Shown here piece after piece: positions 47,720-57,138 of a stretch of DNA of 64,000 nucleotides. The position numbers and the translations under genes are program-made. The stretch comes from Amycolatopsis jiangsuensis (GTDB lineage: Bacteria; Actinomycetota; Actinomycetes; Mycobacteriales; Pseudonocardiaceae): contig NZ_JACHMG010000001.1 in assembly GCF_014204865.1 (NCBI RefSeq), positions 1,364,001 to 1,428,000 on the forward strand, in the 5' to 3' direction. Position 1 is the stretch's first letter. Every line of letters begins with the position of its first letter. The notes beneath the pieces were generated by a model. The model saw nothing but the letters and a program-made list of their open reading frames with translations, was not told the origin of the DNA and made no database searches.

Positions 47720-48069
47720 CCTCGAGGGAGCACCGGTGCAGGCCAGTTGCCTCGGTCCCGCGCACACCGAGGGCGACAGCGTCGTGCTCGTGCCCTCGGA
47801 GGGCGTGCTGTACGCGGGCGATCTGCTGTTCATCGGTGGCACACCGATCAGCTGGGCCGGCCTTTGTCGAACTGGATCGCCGCGTGCAAGACATGTCCGC
47901 GGAGGAGGCCATGCGCGACATCTCCCCCGGTCGCTTCGCCGGACTCGACGAGCGCGGCCGGATCGCACAAAACGTGCTGGCCGCCTACTACGAACTGGAT
48001 CCCGGGATGGAACGGGTCGACACCCGCGAGGTCTTCCGCCGCATCGCCGAGCTGGAGGGATTCGCCTGA
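47720..48069 (+). pseudogene. Degraded MBL-fold metallo-hydrolase
   Basis: The first part reads LDLEGAPVQASCLGPAHTEGD and GVLYAGDLLFIGGTPISWAG, the second half of a metallo-beta-lactamase fold. Another frame then gives PLSNWIAAC, and a third gives FVELDRRVQDMSAEEAMRDI through RVFRRIAELEGFA-like sequence to a stop at 48069. The N-terminus with the HxHxDH motif is missing, and the middle is shifted and shortened. Not functional as written. Confidence 0.75.
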
Positions 48070-48232
48070 TCGCCCGCGGGAATCCGCGGATCTCTGTTCG
48101 AATCGGTGCCGGTGCGCAACCCGGCGGCCACAACGGTAATTCCGGGGCGGACATCGATCTTTCGGCGGGCGTGGTCGCCCGTTGAAGCGCAAACGGCGCA
48201 TGAACCGTGGAATGTGCGGTCGCGCTGCGTTT

Positions 48233-49216
48233 TCAGTCTCGGACGAGTGCGAACTGCTGGCGATACGTGGCGGGGCTGAGTCCGGTGTGCCGTCGGATCA
48301 GGGTTCTCAGGTTTGCCGTTGTGCCCAGGCCGCTGCGACGGGCGACTGCTTCCAGGGAAAGATCGGTCTGCTCCAACAGCCGTTGCGCCAGCTGTACGCG
48401 CTGTGTGGTCAGCCAAGCCAACGGTGTCGTACCCATCTCGGCCTGAAAACGGCGGTGAAAAGTCGTCGTGCTCATGTGTGCCTGTTCGGCCATTTCGGCG
48501 ACCGAGATCTGCTCACTCAAGCGGCTGCTCACCCGCTCCAAAGCCGCGGCGAGAGGGCGTACTGTCGTCTCGGGCACCGAGTGTTCGATGAATTGCTTTT
48601 GGCCGCCTTCGCGGAAAGCACTGAACACCAGTCGTCGGGACACCTGGTTCGCGACGTCCGCGCCCCAGTCCTTGCGCACGATATGCAACGCGAGGTCGAG
48701 CGCCGCGGCGCTGCCTGCCGAAGTCAGCACGTCGCCGTCGTCGACGAACAGGACGTCCGGCTCGACCCGCACATCGGGGTGGCGGCCCACGAAATCGTCG
48801 AGCAGCTGCCAATGGACCGTTGCCCGCCGCCCCGCGAGCACCCCTGCTTCGGCGAGCGTGTAGGCACCTGTGCACAGTCCGACCAGCCGCGCCCCGCGTC
48901 GATGCGCCTTCCGGATGGCGTCGAGGACAGCCGGACGCGTGCCGGCGTCGACGTCCGGACGGTTGGGCACGATCACGGTGTCGGCCTCCGCGATCGCATC
49001 GAGACCGGCGACGCCCGACAGGCGAAACAGGCCGTCCCGCATCACCGTGGTCGAACGAGGAGAACCGATCCGCAGCGAGTACGCCTCGAACCCGAGCTCC
49101 GGGCGGCGGGCGCCGAACACCTCGCACACGCACGCCATCTCGAACGGGTTGGACCCCTCGTCGACCAGCAACGCAACGGAGCGCGGACCGGCAGATCGGT
49201 AGGATTCTTTCGTCAC
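48233..49216 (-). CDS. GlxA-type AraC-family regulator with DJ-1/PfpI domain
   Basis: 327 aa. Residues ~10-180 form a DJ-1/PfpI-like domain with the cysteine elbow LVGLCTGAYTLAEAG. The C-terminal ~100 residues are an AraC HTH (ISVAEMAEQAHMSTTTFHRRFQAEMG, AVARRSGLGTTANLRTLIRRHTG). Divergent from the cupin gene with 52 bp between, so it probably controls it. GTG 49216 is the only in-frame start near the conserved N-terminus. Confidence 0.9.
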   Translation of the reverse strand: MTKESYRSAGPRSVALLVDEGSNPFEMACVCEVFGARRPELGFEAYSLRIGSPRSTTVMRDGLFRLSGVAGLDAIAEADTVIVPNRPDVDAGTRPAVLDAIRKAHRRGARLVGLCTGAYTLAEAGVLAGRRATVHWQLLDDFVGRHPDVRVEPDVLFVDDGDVLTSAGSAAALDLALHIVRKDWGADVANQVSRRLVFSAFREGGQKQFIEHSVPETTVRPLAAALERVSSRLSEQISVAEMAEQAHMSTTTFHRRFQAEMGTTPLAWLTTQRVQLAQRLLEQTDLSLEAVARRSGLGTTANLRTLIRRHTGLSPATYRQQFALVRD

Positions 49217-49268
49217 GTGCCATTTATACCACTGCCGGGCCGGCGCCGACGGCTTTACTGTCGAGGGC

Positions 49269-49643
49269 ATGAACGCACCGGTCACGCTGGCGGACCACCT
49301 CGACGCCCTCACCGAATACTGGTCCCAACGTGTCGTCGCGGAGGCCAACGGCAGCCTCTTCAAGGTGGCCAAGGGCATCGGTTCAACGCGGTGGCACGCC
49401 CATGAGGACGAGGACGAAACGTTCCTTCTCCTCGCCGGCGAACTCACGATTCAACTGCGTGCCGGAGACGTGCGACTGCGACCCGGCGACCTGTTCGTGA
49501 TTCCGCGCGGGGTGGAGCACTGCCCGGTCGCCGGCGACGAAGCCCGTTTCCTCATCATCGGCCCTTCGGTCACGTCGAACGCCGCCGGCGGCAAACCGGA
49601 GTGGAGCTACAACGGTGGCACGCAGCCGGTCGAAACTGCGTGA
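49269..49643 (+). CDS. Small cupin-domain protein
   Basis: 124 aa, one cupin barrel. HAHEDEDETFLLLAGELTIQL carries the HxH...E metal motif, and GDLFVIPRGVEHCPVAG is the second motif. Proteins of this size are often sugar- or metal-binding, or isomerases; no substrate can be given. Divergent from the GlxA-type regulator. Confidence 0.88.
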   Translation: MNAPVTLADHLDALTEYWSQRVVAEANGSLFKVAKGIGSTRWHAHEDEDETFLLLAGELTIQLRAGDVRLRPGDLFVIPRGVEHCPVAGDEARFLIIGPSVTSNAAGGKPEWSYNGGTQPVETA

Positions 49644-49676
49644 ATCGCCACATTCTTTACGCGTGACAGAGGCTGG

Positions 49677-51596
49677 TCACGTGGTCATGAACTCGTCCGT
49701 ACGCAGTGCGCGGTTGACGATGCGGACGTCGCCGATCCAGCCGTGGAATACGTTGTCGAGACCGCCGCCGTATTCGTGGGCGCCCAACAGCCAGGTGAGA
49801 CCGAGGGACGAAATTCCGGCGGAGTCGGTGAAGGGGTTGTCGGCCACCGGGGAGCTTTCCACGTACAGCGTGGTGCGGTGTCCGTCGTTGACCACCGCGA
49901 TGTGCCACCACTGCTCTTCGGGCAGGCCGTGGCTCCAGTTGGTGGTCGGGTAGGTCTGGTTGAGCGGATAACAGTTGAACTGCACCTCGCGACCGTTGTT
50001 CGTGGTCATCAGCTGTGCCACCGGCTCTTTCGGGTCGGTGTTCTTGCCGTGCTTGCCCGCGTCGCCGGACGCGCCACGGCGGACGAGTACGGGCATGTTG
50101 CCGTTGGTGCCACCGTCCCAGTCGCGCGGGATCTTCACGAACGTCTCGATGGTGTAGCCGCGCCGGAACGTCTCGGTGTTCAGCGGCGCGCGCGAGCCTG
50201 TGCTCAGGTACGCGCCGTGCAGCGGCTCCTTGCCGCCGTCGAACCGCAGGCTGGCGTGGCCCGGCTGGTCGGGATGGTGTTCGTCGGTCCAGACCAGCGC
50301 ATCGGGAGCGGTGCCGGCGACCGCCCGCAGCGTGAGGTCGTTGCCATGGCCCGACAGGTCGCGTACCCGCTGCGCGCCGGTGACGGGACTGCCGTTCGCG
50401 CCGACCCCGTCGAAGCGCCAGTACGCCACCGTGCCCGGGACGAGCATCCTCCCGGCCGGCCGCGCCGGGCGGACCGGAATCGGGAGGAAGCCGGCGAAAC
50501 GCTGTTCGAAGTCGAACGGCATCGAGAAACGGTCGACCGGCGTCGTCAGCCGCGACTCCAGCACCTCCATGCGGTTGCGCTTCGCCGGGTCCTTTTCGAG
50601 GATCCACGGCGAAATCGTCTCGACGTCGATCGTGTTGCGCTCGAGGTCGAAATGGTACAGGCGCAGCATCCCGCCACCGCTCATGTACCGGTTCTGGTAA
50701 TTCGTGATGTGCAGATGCACGTCGTGGCCGGCCGCGTTCTTCTTCGTCATCCGGCCCGACGGCCAGTAGTGCCCGTTGAGCGTGAGGAAGACCTGGTCGT
50801 TGTCCTTGACCAGCGAGTCCCACACGGTCTGCCCGTAGTCGGTGATCTCGGCGTTGCTCTCGGGATCGCCCGATTCGTACGGGTAGACCTCGTCACCGTA
50901 AGTCGGCGCGACGATCTCGTGACAGGTGAGAATCACCGGCATTCGCGGGTTTTTCGCGATCACGTCATTGGCCCACGCGAAACCGGCGGCCGAGGTGCGC
51001 CAGTCCATGGCCAGCAGCAGCCACTCCTGCCCGGCCGCGCGAAAAACGTGCGCGGTGTTGTAACCACTGGCGTCAGATCCCAGGAACGACTTCCGGCGGC
51101 GGAACCGCCGCGGTCCCATCATCTGCAGATACGGCGTGTTGCCACGCGTGTCGTCACCGGAAACATCGTGGTTGCCGGCAAGCACGCTGTAGGCGACGCC
51201 CGCCGAGTCGGCCGTCTTGAACGTCCGGTCCACCGCCCGGAACGACGTGACGTCACCGTCCTGCGTCAGGTCGCCGAGGTGGGCCATGAAGACGACGTTG
51301 GCGTCCGGCCCGCGGCTGTTCTCGATCACATACCGCAGCGACGCTTCCTGCGGCTCCGGGTTGATGCTGTTCTGGCTGCCCCAATACAGATACTGGGTGT
51401 CGGGCATCACCGCGACGGTGAACTGGCGGCTCTCGCCGTCCGGGTTCCACCTGCCGCCGCGGCTGTTCGCGCTGACCGGGCTGTCAGCGGCCGCGGGCGC
51501 GACCCCGAGCGCACCCAGCGCCGTCGCGCCGACGCCGGCCAGCCCTGCGTTCCGCAGGAAGGACCGTCGGTCCGACCCCACCTGATTTTCGCGCAT
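49677..51596 (-). CDS. Tat-exported metallophosphoesterase with C-terminal LamG-like domain
   Basis: About 639 aa. A twin-arginine signal (DRRSFLRNAGLAGVG...APAAADS) directs export. The phosphoesterase has all metal motifs: VMPDTQY, HLGDLTQDG, AGNHD, TCHE and LNGHYW. The last ~230 residues are a concanavalin/LamG-like lectin fold (VAYWRFDG..., YTIETFVKIP, WHIAVVNDG, GDVRIVNRAL). Probably an extracellular or wall-associated phosphatase. The second ATG (51596) is preferred because GAGGCAGAGC lies before it; the first is 51608. Confidence 0.9.
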   Translation of the reverse strand: MRENQVGSDRRSFLRNAGLAGVGATALGALGVAPAAADSPVSANSRGGRWNPDGESRQFTVAVMPDTQYLYWGSQNSINPEPQEASLRYVIENSRGPDANVVFMAHLGDLTQDGDVTSFRAVDRTFKTADSAGVAYSVLAGNHDVSGDDTRGNTPYLQMMGPRRFRRRKSFLGSDASGYNTAHVFRAAGQEWLLLAMDWRTSAAGFAWANDVIAKNPRMPVILTCHEIVAPTYGDEVYPYESGDPESNAEITDYGQTVWDSLVKDNDQVFLTLNGHYWPSGRMTKKNAAGHDVHLHITNYQNRYMSGGGMLRLYHFDLERNTIDVETISPWILEKDPAKRNRMEVLESRLTTPVDRFSMPFDFEQRFAGFLPIPVRPARPAGRMLVPGTVAYWRFDGVGANGSPVTGAQRVRDLSGHGNDLTLRAVAGTAPDALVWTDEHHPDQPGHASLRFDGGKEPLHGAYLSTGSRAPLNTETFRRGYTIETFVKIPRDWDGGTNGNMPVLVRRGASGDAGKHGKNTDPKEPVAQLMTTNNGREVQFNCYPLNQTYPTTNWSHGLPEEQWWHIAVVNDGHRTTLYVESSPVADNPFTDSAGISSLGLTWLLGAHEYGGGLDNVFHGWIGDVRIVNRALRTDEFMTT

Positions 51597-51785
51597 GCTC
51601 TGCCTCATTCGGGTTTCCAGGGAGAATCACTCGGCGAACCGGACGCTATTCCCGGCTGCTTGAGCCGATGCGAACAGCAGATGGCCCGCTTGCGTCGGCT
51701 CGCTTACTTCGCGCGTCTTCGGCAGCCCGCGCCTTGTCACGCGGCGCGGCCGGTCCGGTGCCCGGTGACGAACTGCTCAGTGCCC

Positions 51786-52637
51786 TCAGAACAGGGTCGC
51801 GGGCTCGATCGGCTCCGGCTCGGGCAGTGCCTCGAGACCGGGAAGCAGCGCTCGCACGTCGTCGTGGAAGCGGCGGGCGAGCGCCGGCGCGTCGACGTTG
51901 TCGGGCGTGTGCAGGAAGACCGTCGGCGACCGGCCCTCGCGCAGCCAGCCGGCGACCACCGTGGTCCACGGCCGCCACCCCGCGACGGTCTCCTCGACCG
52001 AGTCCCGGCCCAGGTAGCGGACGATCGGCTGGTCGGTCAGCGCCCGCGTCCGCCGCGGCAGCCGCGGCTTCTTGGCCCAAGCCTCCTGCTCGGCCTCGCT
52101 GACCGGTGGGCTCTGAAAGAAGACGGTGGTGTCGAACGGAACCCACTCGGCATCCGCGCCGGCGAGCGTCCGCTCCAGCAGCGACGTCGACCCGGCTTCG
52201 GTGAAGAACCCGGGGTGCCGCACCTCCACGGCGCGCCGGCGGTCGGCGGGAAGCCGCCGCAGGAAGCGGCCGAGCACATCGACGTCCGCGGGACCGAACG
52301 AGCCGGGCAGCTGGGTCCACAGGACCGCCCGCTCCCCCAGCGGTTCGATCGCGTCCAGGAACGCGCGCATCTCGGGCTCGACCCCGGCGAACCGTCGCTC
52401 GTGCGTGACGGCCTTGGGCACCTTCACGACGAACCGGAAGCCGGGGCCGGTCTGCCGCGCCCACGTCGCGACGGTGGCACTGGCCGGGGTCGCGTAGAAG
52501 GTCGTGTTGCCCTCGACGGCGTTGCACCAGCCGGCGTAGGCCCGCAGACGCTCCCCGGCCGGCAGCGACTGCGGCACGAACCGGCCGGGCCACGCTTTGT
52601 GGGTCCACATCGCGCATCCGACATGAAGACGTGCCAC
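51786..52637 (-). CDS. DUF72 (YecE-like) protein
   Basis: 283 aa. LHVGCAMWTHKAWPGRFVPQ at the N-terminus, AVEGNTTFYATP, FRFVVKVPKAVTH, VLWTQLPGSF and EVRHPGFF are diagnostic of DUF72, a TIM-barrel family of unknown function. GTG 52637 has AGGAG nine bases upstream; the open frame extends further but without homology. Confidence 0.9.
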   Translation of the reverse strand: MARLHVGCAMWTHKAWPGRFVPQSLPAGERLRAYAGWCNAVEGNTTFYATPASATVATWARQTGPGFRFVVKVPKAVTHERRFAGVEPEMRAFLDAIEPLGERAVLWTQLPGSFGPADVDVLGRFLRRLPADRRRAVEVRHPGFFTEAGSTSLLERTLAGADAEWVPFDTTVFFQSPPVSEAEQEAWAKKPRLPRRTRALTDQPIVRYLGRDSVEETVAGWRPWTTVVAGWLREGRSPTVFLHTPDNVDAPALARRFHDDVRALLPGLEALPEPEPIEPATLF

Positions 52638-52752
52638 TCCCCTGCGCTCCTCTCGATCGCGAATCGAAGCTACTACGCGGGCGACCGTTTCCGCGCGCGG
52701 CCGAGAGCGACCGGCGCTGCCCTGTCGCGTCGGAGTGGAGAACGGCGGTGTG

Positions 52753-52909
52753 TCAGGCCACGATCGCGCCCCAGTCATGGCCGACGAGGTGTGCTTCGGC
52801 CACTCCGGCAGCGTCGAGGAGGCCGATCACGTCGGCCACCGGCATCGGAATCCCGTAGTCGGCCACCGCCGCCGGCGAGCTCGCCGAGGCGGATTGTCGT
52901 CAGTGGCAT
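52753..52909 (-). pseudogene. Remnant of an alpha/beta-hydrolase (epoxide-hydrolase-like)
   Basis: Within a 382-bp gap, the minus strand encodes DYGIPMPVADVIGLLDAAG then AEAHLVGHDWGAIVA stop, the helix and nucleophile elbow (GHDWG) of an epoxide hydrolase/haloalkane dehalogenase-type protein. An ATG at 52909 starts MPLTTIRLGEL in another frame. Only about 50 codons survive. The rest of the gap (52910-53019) shows nothing. Confidence 0.65.
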
Positions 52910-53019
52910 GGGGTCCGTCCATTCTCGTTCGGGCGGAGCCCGGGCCGCCGCGGCACCGGGCCCCGGTTCGGGCGCCGGTCAGCGTGTTTCATGGCCCCAC
53001 TAGGGACGTGGACCGGTCA

Positions 53020-54216
53020 TCAGTCCCGTGCCGTGCTCCCGCACCCGGTGGCCCTTCGCGCGGCGGTGACCAGCGCGCTCAGCAGTCGCAGGTGATCGGC
53101 GTCGGCCTGGGCTGGGAACAGGAAGCGTCGGCGCAGGAAGGCGTAGGAAAGCTCGTGGCGTGGGTCGGCCAACGCCTGTTGTCCACCGGCTCCGCTGTGG
53201 CCGAACGCGCCGGCGCCGAGGACTGGGTAAGTCTCTGACACAGCGTGGAATCCGACTGCCCACGCCTTGGGCTGCCGCAGGACCAGGTCGAAACCGTGAG
53301 ACTGGATCTGGCCGAACGCCGACACGGTGGCGGGTTCGAGCAGCGGGGTGCCGCTGTCAACCGGCGACACGAGTGCCGAGTACAGCTTGGCCAGGCTGCG
53401 GGCGGTGCCGATGCCTCCGAACGAGGCCGGCCCGCGGGCGCGGACGACCGGAAGGGTGGGCAGTTCCCACACCTCGCGGTTGCGCGGATGGTGGCGGTTG
53501 AAGGCGATACCGCTGAGACTGTCCGGGGCGGTCGCCGCCGCGGCCAGCTCGCGCAGGCGTTCCGGGGTCGCCGACATCGGTTGCGCGCTGAGGAACCGGT
53601 CGTCCTGCCCCGCGGGCAGGCCCAGGTGCAGGTCCAGCTTCAGCGGCGCCTGGAGCCGTTCGGCAAAGTGCTCCTGGACGGAGCGGCCGGTGGCGCGGCG
53701 CACGACTTCCCCGCTCAGCGCGGCCAGCACCAGCGCGTGGTATCCCGCTGCCCGGCCCGGTCGCCAGAACGGGCGCTGCGCGCCGAGTCGTTCGGCCACG
53801 ACCTGGTCGTCGGCGAGTTCCTCCATCGTGAACCCGTCCGTGGCGCCGACCACACCGGCCTGGTGGGCGAGCAGTTCGCGCACCAGGAGGTCCTGCTTGC
53901 CCTCGACCGCGAACTGGGGCCAGTAGTGGCTCACCTTCCGGTCCAGATCCAGCACGCCGTCCTGGACCAGCAGCGCCACCACCAGATGGGCGACCCCCTT
54001 GCTCGCCGAGTAGATCCCCATGATCGAGTCGGTGTTCATGTCCGGCCCGGCCCACAGGTCGACCACGTTCTCCCCGCGGTGGTAGGCCGCGACCTGCACG
54101 TCCAGTTCACCGCCCTCTGTCGCCAGCAGCGCGGCGAACTGCTCGCGCACGGCCTCGAATCCCGGCGCGACTGTGCCCTGGACACCAGCAGCCGCACCCT
54201 CGCCTGCTTGCCTCAT
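53020..54216 (-). CDS. Beta-lactamase-fold serine hydrolase (EstB-like)
   Basis: 398 aa. SxxK motif in IYSASKG, tyrosine in AGYHALVLAAL and FGHSGAGGQ near the C-terminus. The family includes esterases, D-aminopeptidases and class C-like enzymes; no signal peptide is seen, so an intracellular esterase is likely. Divergent from a TetR regulator with an imperfect palindrome between them. Confidence 0.88.
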   Translation of the reverse strand: MRQAGEGAAAGVQGTVAPGFEAVREQFAALLATEGGELDVQVAAYHRGENVVDLWAGPDMNTDSIMGIYSASKGVAHLVVALLVQDGVLDLDRKVSHYWPQFAVEGKQDLLVRELLAHQAGVVGATDGFTMEELADDQVVAERLGAQRPFWRPGRAAGYHALVLAALSGEVVRRATGRSVQEHFAERLQAPLKLDLHLGLPAGQDDRFLSAQPMSATPERLRELAAAATAPDSLSGIAFNRHHPRNREVWELPTLPVVRARGPASFGGIGTARSLAKLYSALVSPVDSGTPLLEPATVSAFGQIQSHGFDLVLRQPKAWAVGFHAVSETYPVLGAGAFGHSGAGGQQALADPRHELSYAFLRRRFLFPAQADADHLRLLSALVTAARRATGCGSTARD

Positions 54217-54271
54217 CGTGCCTCCCGCTGTCCCTGGTGGCGGCCGATCCGCCGAACACGACCCACGATAG

Positions 54272-54300
54272 CTAGTTAATAACCAGTGGTCACTAATAAA
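54272..54300. promoter_or_regulatory. Likely TetR operator in divergent gap
   Basis: An AT-rich imperfect palindrome: arms 54272-54285 and 54287-54300 around G54286, 9 of 14 positions symmetric, with core ACCAGTGGT. It stands out from the GC-rich surroundings and lies between the serine hydrolase and TetR starts. Confidence 0.55.
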
Positions 54301-54383
54301 TCCGGGTGTGCCGTTGTCAGACTTGTCACCCCCGGCGGCCCACGACGGCCCGCCCGGCGGCGGGTCCTGGCTATCGTCGTGCC

Positions 54384-54971
54384 ATGACCGACGAAGTGGC
54401 CGAGCGACGGCGTCCGGGACGTCCCGCCCGGATCAGCCGGGACAAGATCGTCGAAGCGGTCTCGCTGGCCGAGAACGTGGACACGCTGACCATGCGCGAG
54501 CTCGCGGCGCGCCTCGGCGTCAGCCACGGCGCGCTCTACCGGTGGGTCAGGAACCGCGACGAACTCTTCGATCTCGTCAGCGATGTCGTTGTCGAACGCA
54601 TCCTGCAGCAGGCCGACGCCGGGGACCCGGAATACCGAGCCTGGCTCACCCGGCTCGCGTGGGCGATGCACGACGGATTCCTCGCTCTGCCTGGCTATGC
54701 CACGCACCTGTCCCGTCCGCACAAGCACAACGCGCACTCCATCGACCGGCTCGGTGGCGCGGTCAACGCCGCTCTCCGCCGGTCCGGCGTCACCGCCGAG
54801 ATGGCCGGGCACAGCTGGCAGATCTTCATCACCTGTGTCGTCGGCTGGCTGGCGGCAACCGAGAATCTCCTCCATCTCGGCGCCGACGCACCGAGATTCG
54901 ACCTGTTCCTCGACACACTGTTGCGTGGCCTGCCCGCCCGTGAGCCCGGTGCCGTACGGCCGGCCCCTTGA
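54384..54971 (+). CDS. TetR-family regulator
   Basis: 195 aa. N-terminal HTH: ISRDKIVEAVSLAENVDTLTMRELAARLGVSHGALYRWVRNRDELFDLV. The C-terminal ligand domain resembles TetR_C. It probably represses itself and the divergent serine hydrolase gene through the palindrome at 54.28 kb. Confidence 0.92.
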   Translation: MTDEVAERRRPGRPARISRDKIVEAVSLAENVDTLTMRELAARLGVSHGALYRWVRNRDELFDLVSDVVVERILQQADAGDPEYRAWLTRLAWAMHDGFLALPGYATHLSRPHKHNAHSIDRLGGAVNAALRRSGVTAEMAGHSWQIFITCVVGWLAATENLLHLGADAPRFDLFLDTLLRGLPAREPGAVRPAP

Positions 54972-55032
54972 TCTTGGTCAGCGTCGACAGTCGGCGTGTC
55001 GGCTCGAGTGAAGGTCACAGCTGCCGAAGTAC

Positions 55033-56295
55033 TCAGCCCTGACTGTCTCCTCCTTCGAGTACCGCTGTGTCCACAGTGGAGAGGCTGATCGTCGAGCCGG
55101 CGAGCACGGCCTGTCCGACGCCCAGGTCCGGGATCGGCCATCGGGGGAAGGACGAGCCGGCGACGAGCAGGACGATTTCCGTGCCCGCCGGCAGCAGGAA
55201 GAAGGTGTCGCCCAGTTCGACGGTGACCTCATCGTCGTCCGGGGAGCTGGTGGCGACCCCTTCGACGAGGTTGTGCAGCCGGCCGTCGGGGTGGTCGACA
55301 CACAGGGTGGCAGTCCACAAGCGAGCGTCGATGCCCAGGCTCGCCATTGCCGGGCCGGGGGTGGCGTCCGGTGCCGCCTGCTCGGCCTGTGTCCGGGTCT
55401 TGAGCCGGGCCACGATGGGCCCGGCCAGCAGCGTCTCGTGCTCGAGGCGATACCGGAGCGCGACGTGGACGTCCGGACGGCCCACGAGCGGCTGCTGGTC
55501 GATGACGCCGAAGCCGCCGTTGACGAAGACCTGCACGCCTCGTCCGCCCCGGGTCGGGACCGGGTTCTCCGGGTCGACGGTGAAGTGCCCCGCGGTCAGG
55601 TCGAGCACGACTTCCCCGGTGCCCGGCGGCGGCCAGGTTTCGAGATCGACCCACTGCCGGGCGCCCAGCGCGTAGGCCCGCACCTTCGGCAGGTCGGGCG
55701 CGCGGTCCTGCAACACCGCGTCGTGGAAGTCGAGAATCCAGTCGTAGACCGCGGTTCCGGCACCCCTGAACCCGACGTTCGCTTCGCCGACCAGCTGTGA
55801 AAGAAACCCGGAGTCGTGGCCCCAGTCCTCGACCGCGGCAGGGTACGGATTCTCGGGCGCCAGCCGGTACTCCACCGAGACCACGACCGCCCGCAGGTGC
55901 TCGGCGTAGTCCAGCGCCTCGCCGATCCCTGTCTGATTGGTTCCGGCGACCAGGCCGCCGCCGTGTATCCGGTAGAGCACGGGGGCCGGTCACGCCGCGC
56001 CGGCCGGCCGGCAGATCAGCACCCTCACCTCCGGTGCGACACCGCGGCCGGGGACCGGCAGCTCCGCCACTTCGAACCGCCCGTCGCGGCCCAGCCGCCC
56101 GGGAGTGAGCCGGACCGAGCGCACGGCAGTGGACCGGATGGGCGGGATCATGTCCGGGGTGAGGGACGGCACCACCGGCCCCGCGTCGACCAGCTCCGCC
56201 AGCGCTGTCGCCAACTCGGGGTCGAACGGCAGTGGTGGCGGCACAGCGAGTTCCGGCCCCGTGGGCCGACCCTGTCCCGGCGGAATGGTCGCCAT
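55033..56295 (-). pseudogene. Chimeric hydrolase: HSL-type N-half joined to CocE/X-Pro peptidase C-half, with in-frame stop
   Basis: From ATG 56295, PELAVPPPLPFDPELATAL and APEVRVLICRPAG are the cap region of an HSL/Aes-type alpha/beta-hydrolase. An in-frame TGA at 55992-55990 interrupts, after which the same frame continues with LYRIHGGGLVAGT and SVEYRLAPENPYPAAVEDW. It then switches to GHDSGFL, VYDWILDFHDAVL and a C-terminal jelly-roll typical of CocE/NonD and X-Pro dipeptidyl-peptidases. The nucleophile elbow and catalytic Asp/His of the HSL part are missing. It looks like two neighbouring genes fused by deletion, plus a nonsense change. Confidence 0.75.
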
Positions 56296-56353
56296 GGTGT
56301 GCCCTCGTTCTTCTCCTGCGCCGTGGGTTCCTGCGCACGGTCTCGCGCCGCAT

Positions 56354-56404
56354 CACGGGAGCTCGTCCCATCACGATAACGTTTCCACGGGACTTTCTCC
56401 CGTG
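56354..56404. promoter_or_regulatory. Tandem dyads upstream of TetR gene
   Basis: CACGGGACTTTCTCCCGTG (56386-56404) is a perfect 7-bp inverted repeat with a 5-base spacer. A second, imperfect copy (GGGAGCTCGTCCC at 56357-56369, same spacing) lies about 32 bp upstream. They sit 15 bp before the GTG of the next TetR gene, so they are probable operators. They could alternatively form a hairpin in the transcript. Confidence 0.65.
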
Positions 56405-56419
56405 ACCTATGATGGCGCC

Positions 56420-56992
56420 GTGGCTAGATGGGAACCCCACCCGCAGGAGCGGCTGGCACGGGCGGCACTGACCCTGTTCGCCGAGCGCGGGTACGACGCG
56501 ACGACGGTCAACGACATCGCCGAGCGGGCGGGGCTGACCAAGAGCACTTTCTTCCGGCACTGCAACGACAAACGCGAGGTCCTCTTCCTCGGCCAGGACG
56601 GCATGACCGCCCAGGTGGCCGAAGCTGTCCGCGCGACCCCGGCCGGGGCACCGCCGGCCGACGTCCTCGCCGCCGTGCTCGAAGTGTTCGCCGGCTACTT
56701 CCCTCCGGAATACCGCTCCACCGCGGCGGCCCGCGCGACGGTCGTCGCCGCGCATGCCGAACTGCGGGAACGCGAGTTGCTCAAGGCCGCCAAGCTCGAG
56801 AGCGCCATCGAGAACGCGGTACGGGAGCAGGGACGCGGCGAGGTCGCCGCCCGCTTCCTGGCGGCCGTCGGACTTCTCGCACTCGACATCACCTACCGCC
56901 GCTGGATCTCCGACCCCGGGCAGCGCAGCTACCGCGACCATGCGGCCGAGGTCCTCGACGAGTTCGCCGCGCAGGCGGGCAAGCTGGCATGA
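56420..56992 (+). CDS. TetR-family regulator
   Basis: 190 aa. HTH: ERLARAALTLFAERGYDATTVNDIAERAGLTKSTFFRHCNDKREVLF. The ligand domain is generic. GTG 56420 fits the usual short N-terminus. Its stop overlaps the start of a truncated acyl-CoA ligase (ATGA), so it once led an operon. Confidence 0.92.
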   Translation: MARWEPHPQERLARAALTLFAERGYDATTVNDIAERAGLTKSTFFRHCNDKREVLFLGQDGMTAQVAEAVRATPAGAPPADVLAAVLEVFAGYFPPEYRSTAAARATVVAAHAELRERELLKAAKLESAIENAVREQGRGEVAARFLAAVGLLALDITYRRWISDPGQRSYRDHAAEVLDEFAAQAGKLA

Positions 56993-57138
56993 ACATCACC
57001 CAGAGGCTGCACCGGGCGGTGCAGCAGACCCCGGACCTCGCGGCGACGGTCTTCGGCGATCGCAGCCGGCCCTGGCACGAAACCGCGGACCGCGTGGCAC
57101 GCGCATCGCGACGCACTCCGGAAGTGAGGGACTCATGA
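56989..57138 (+). pseudogene. N-terminal fragment of an acyl-CoA ligase
   Basis: 49 codons: LHRAVQQTPDLAATVFGDR and WHETADRVAR are typical of the first strand-helix of fatty-acyl-CoA/AMP-dependent ligases. The frame then loses homology and stops. The remaining ~450 residues are absent downstream. Confidence 0.75.

Noticed and set aside
55990..55992. In-frame TGA read as selenocysteine
   Set aside because: The hydrolase family does not use selenocysteine, no SECIS-like stem is apparent and the gene is chimeric; a nonsense change is simpler.
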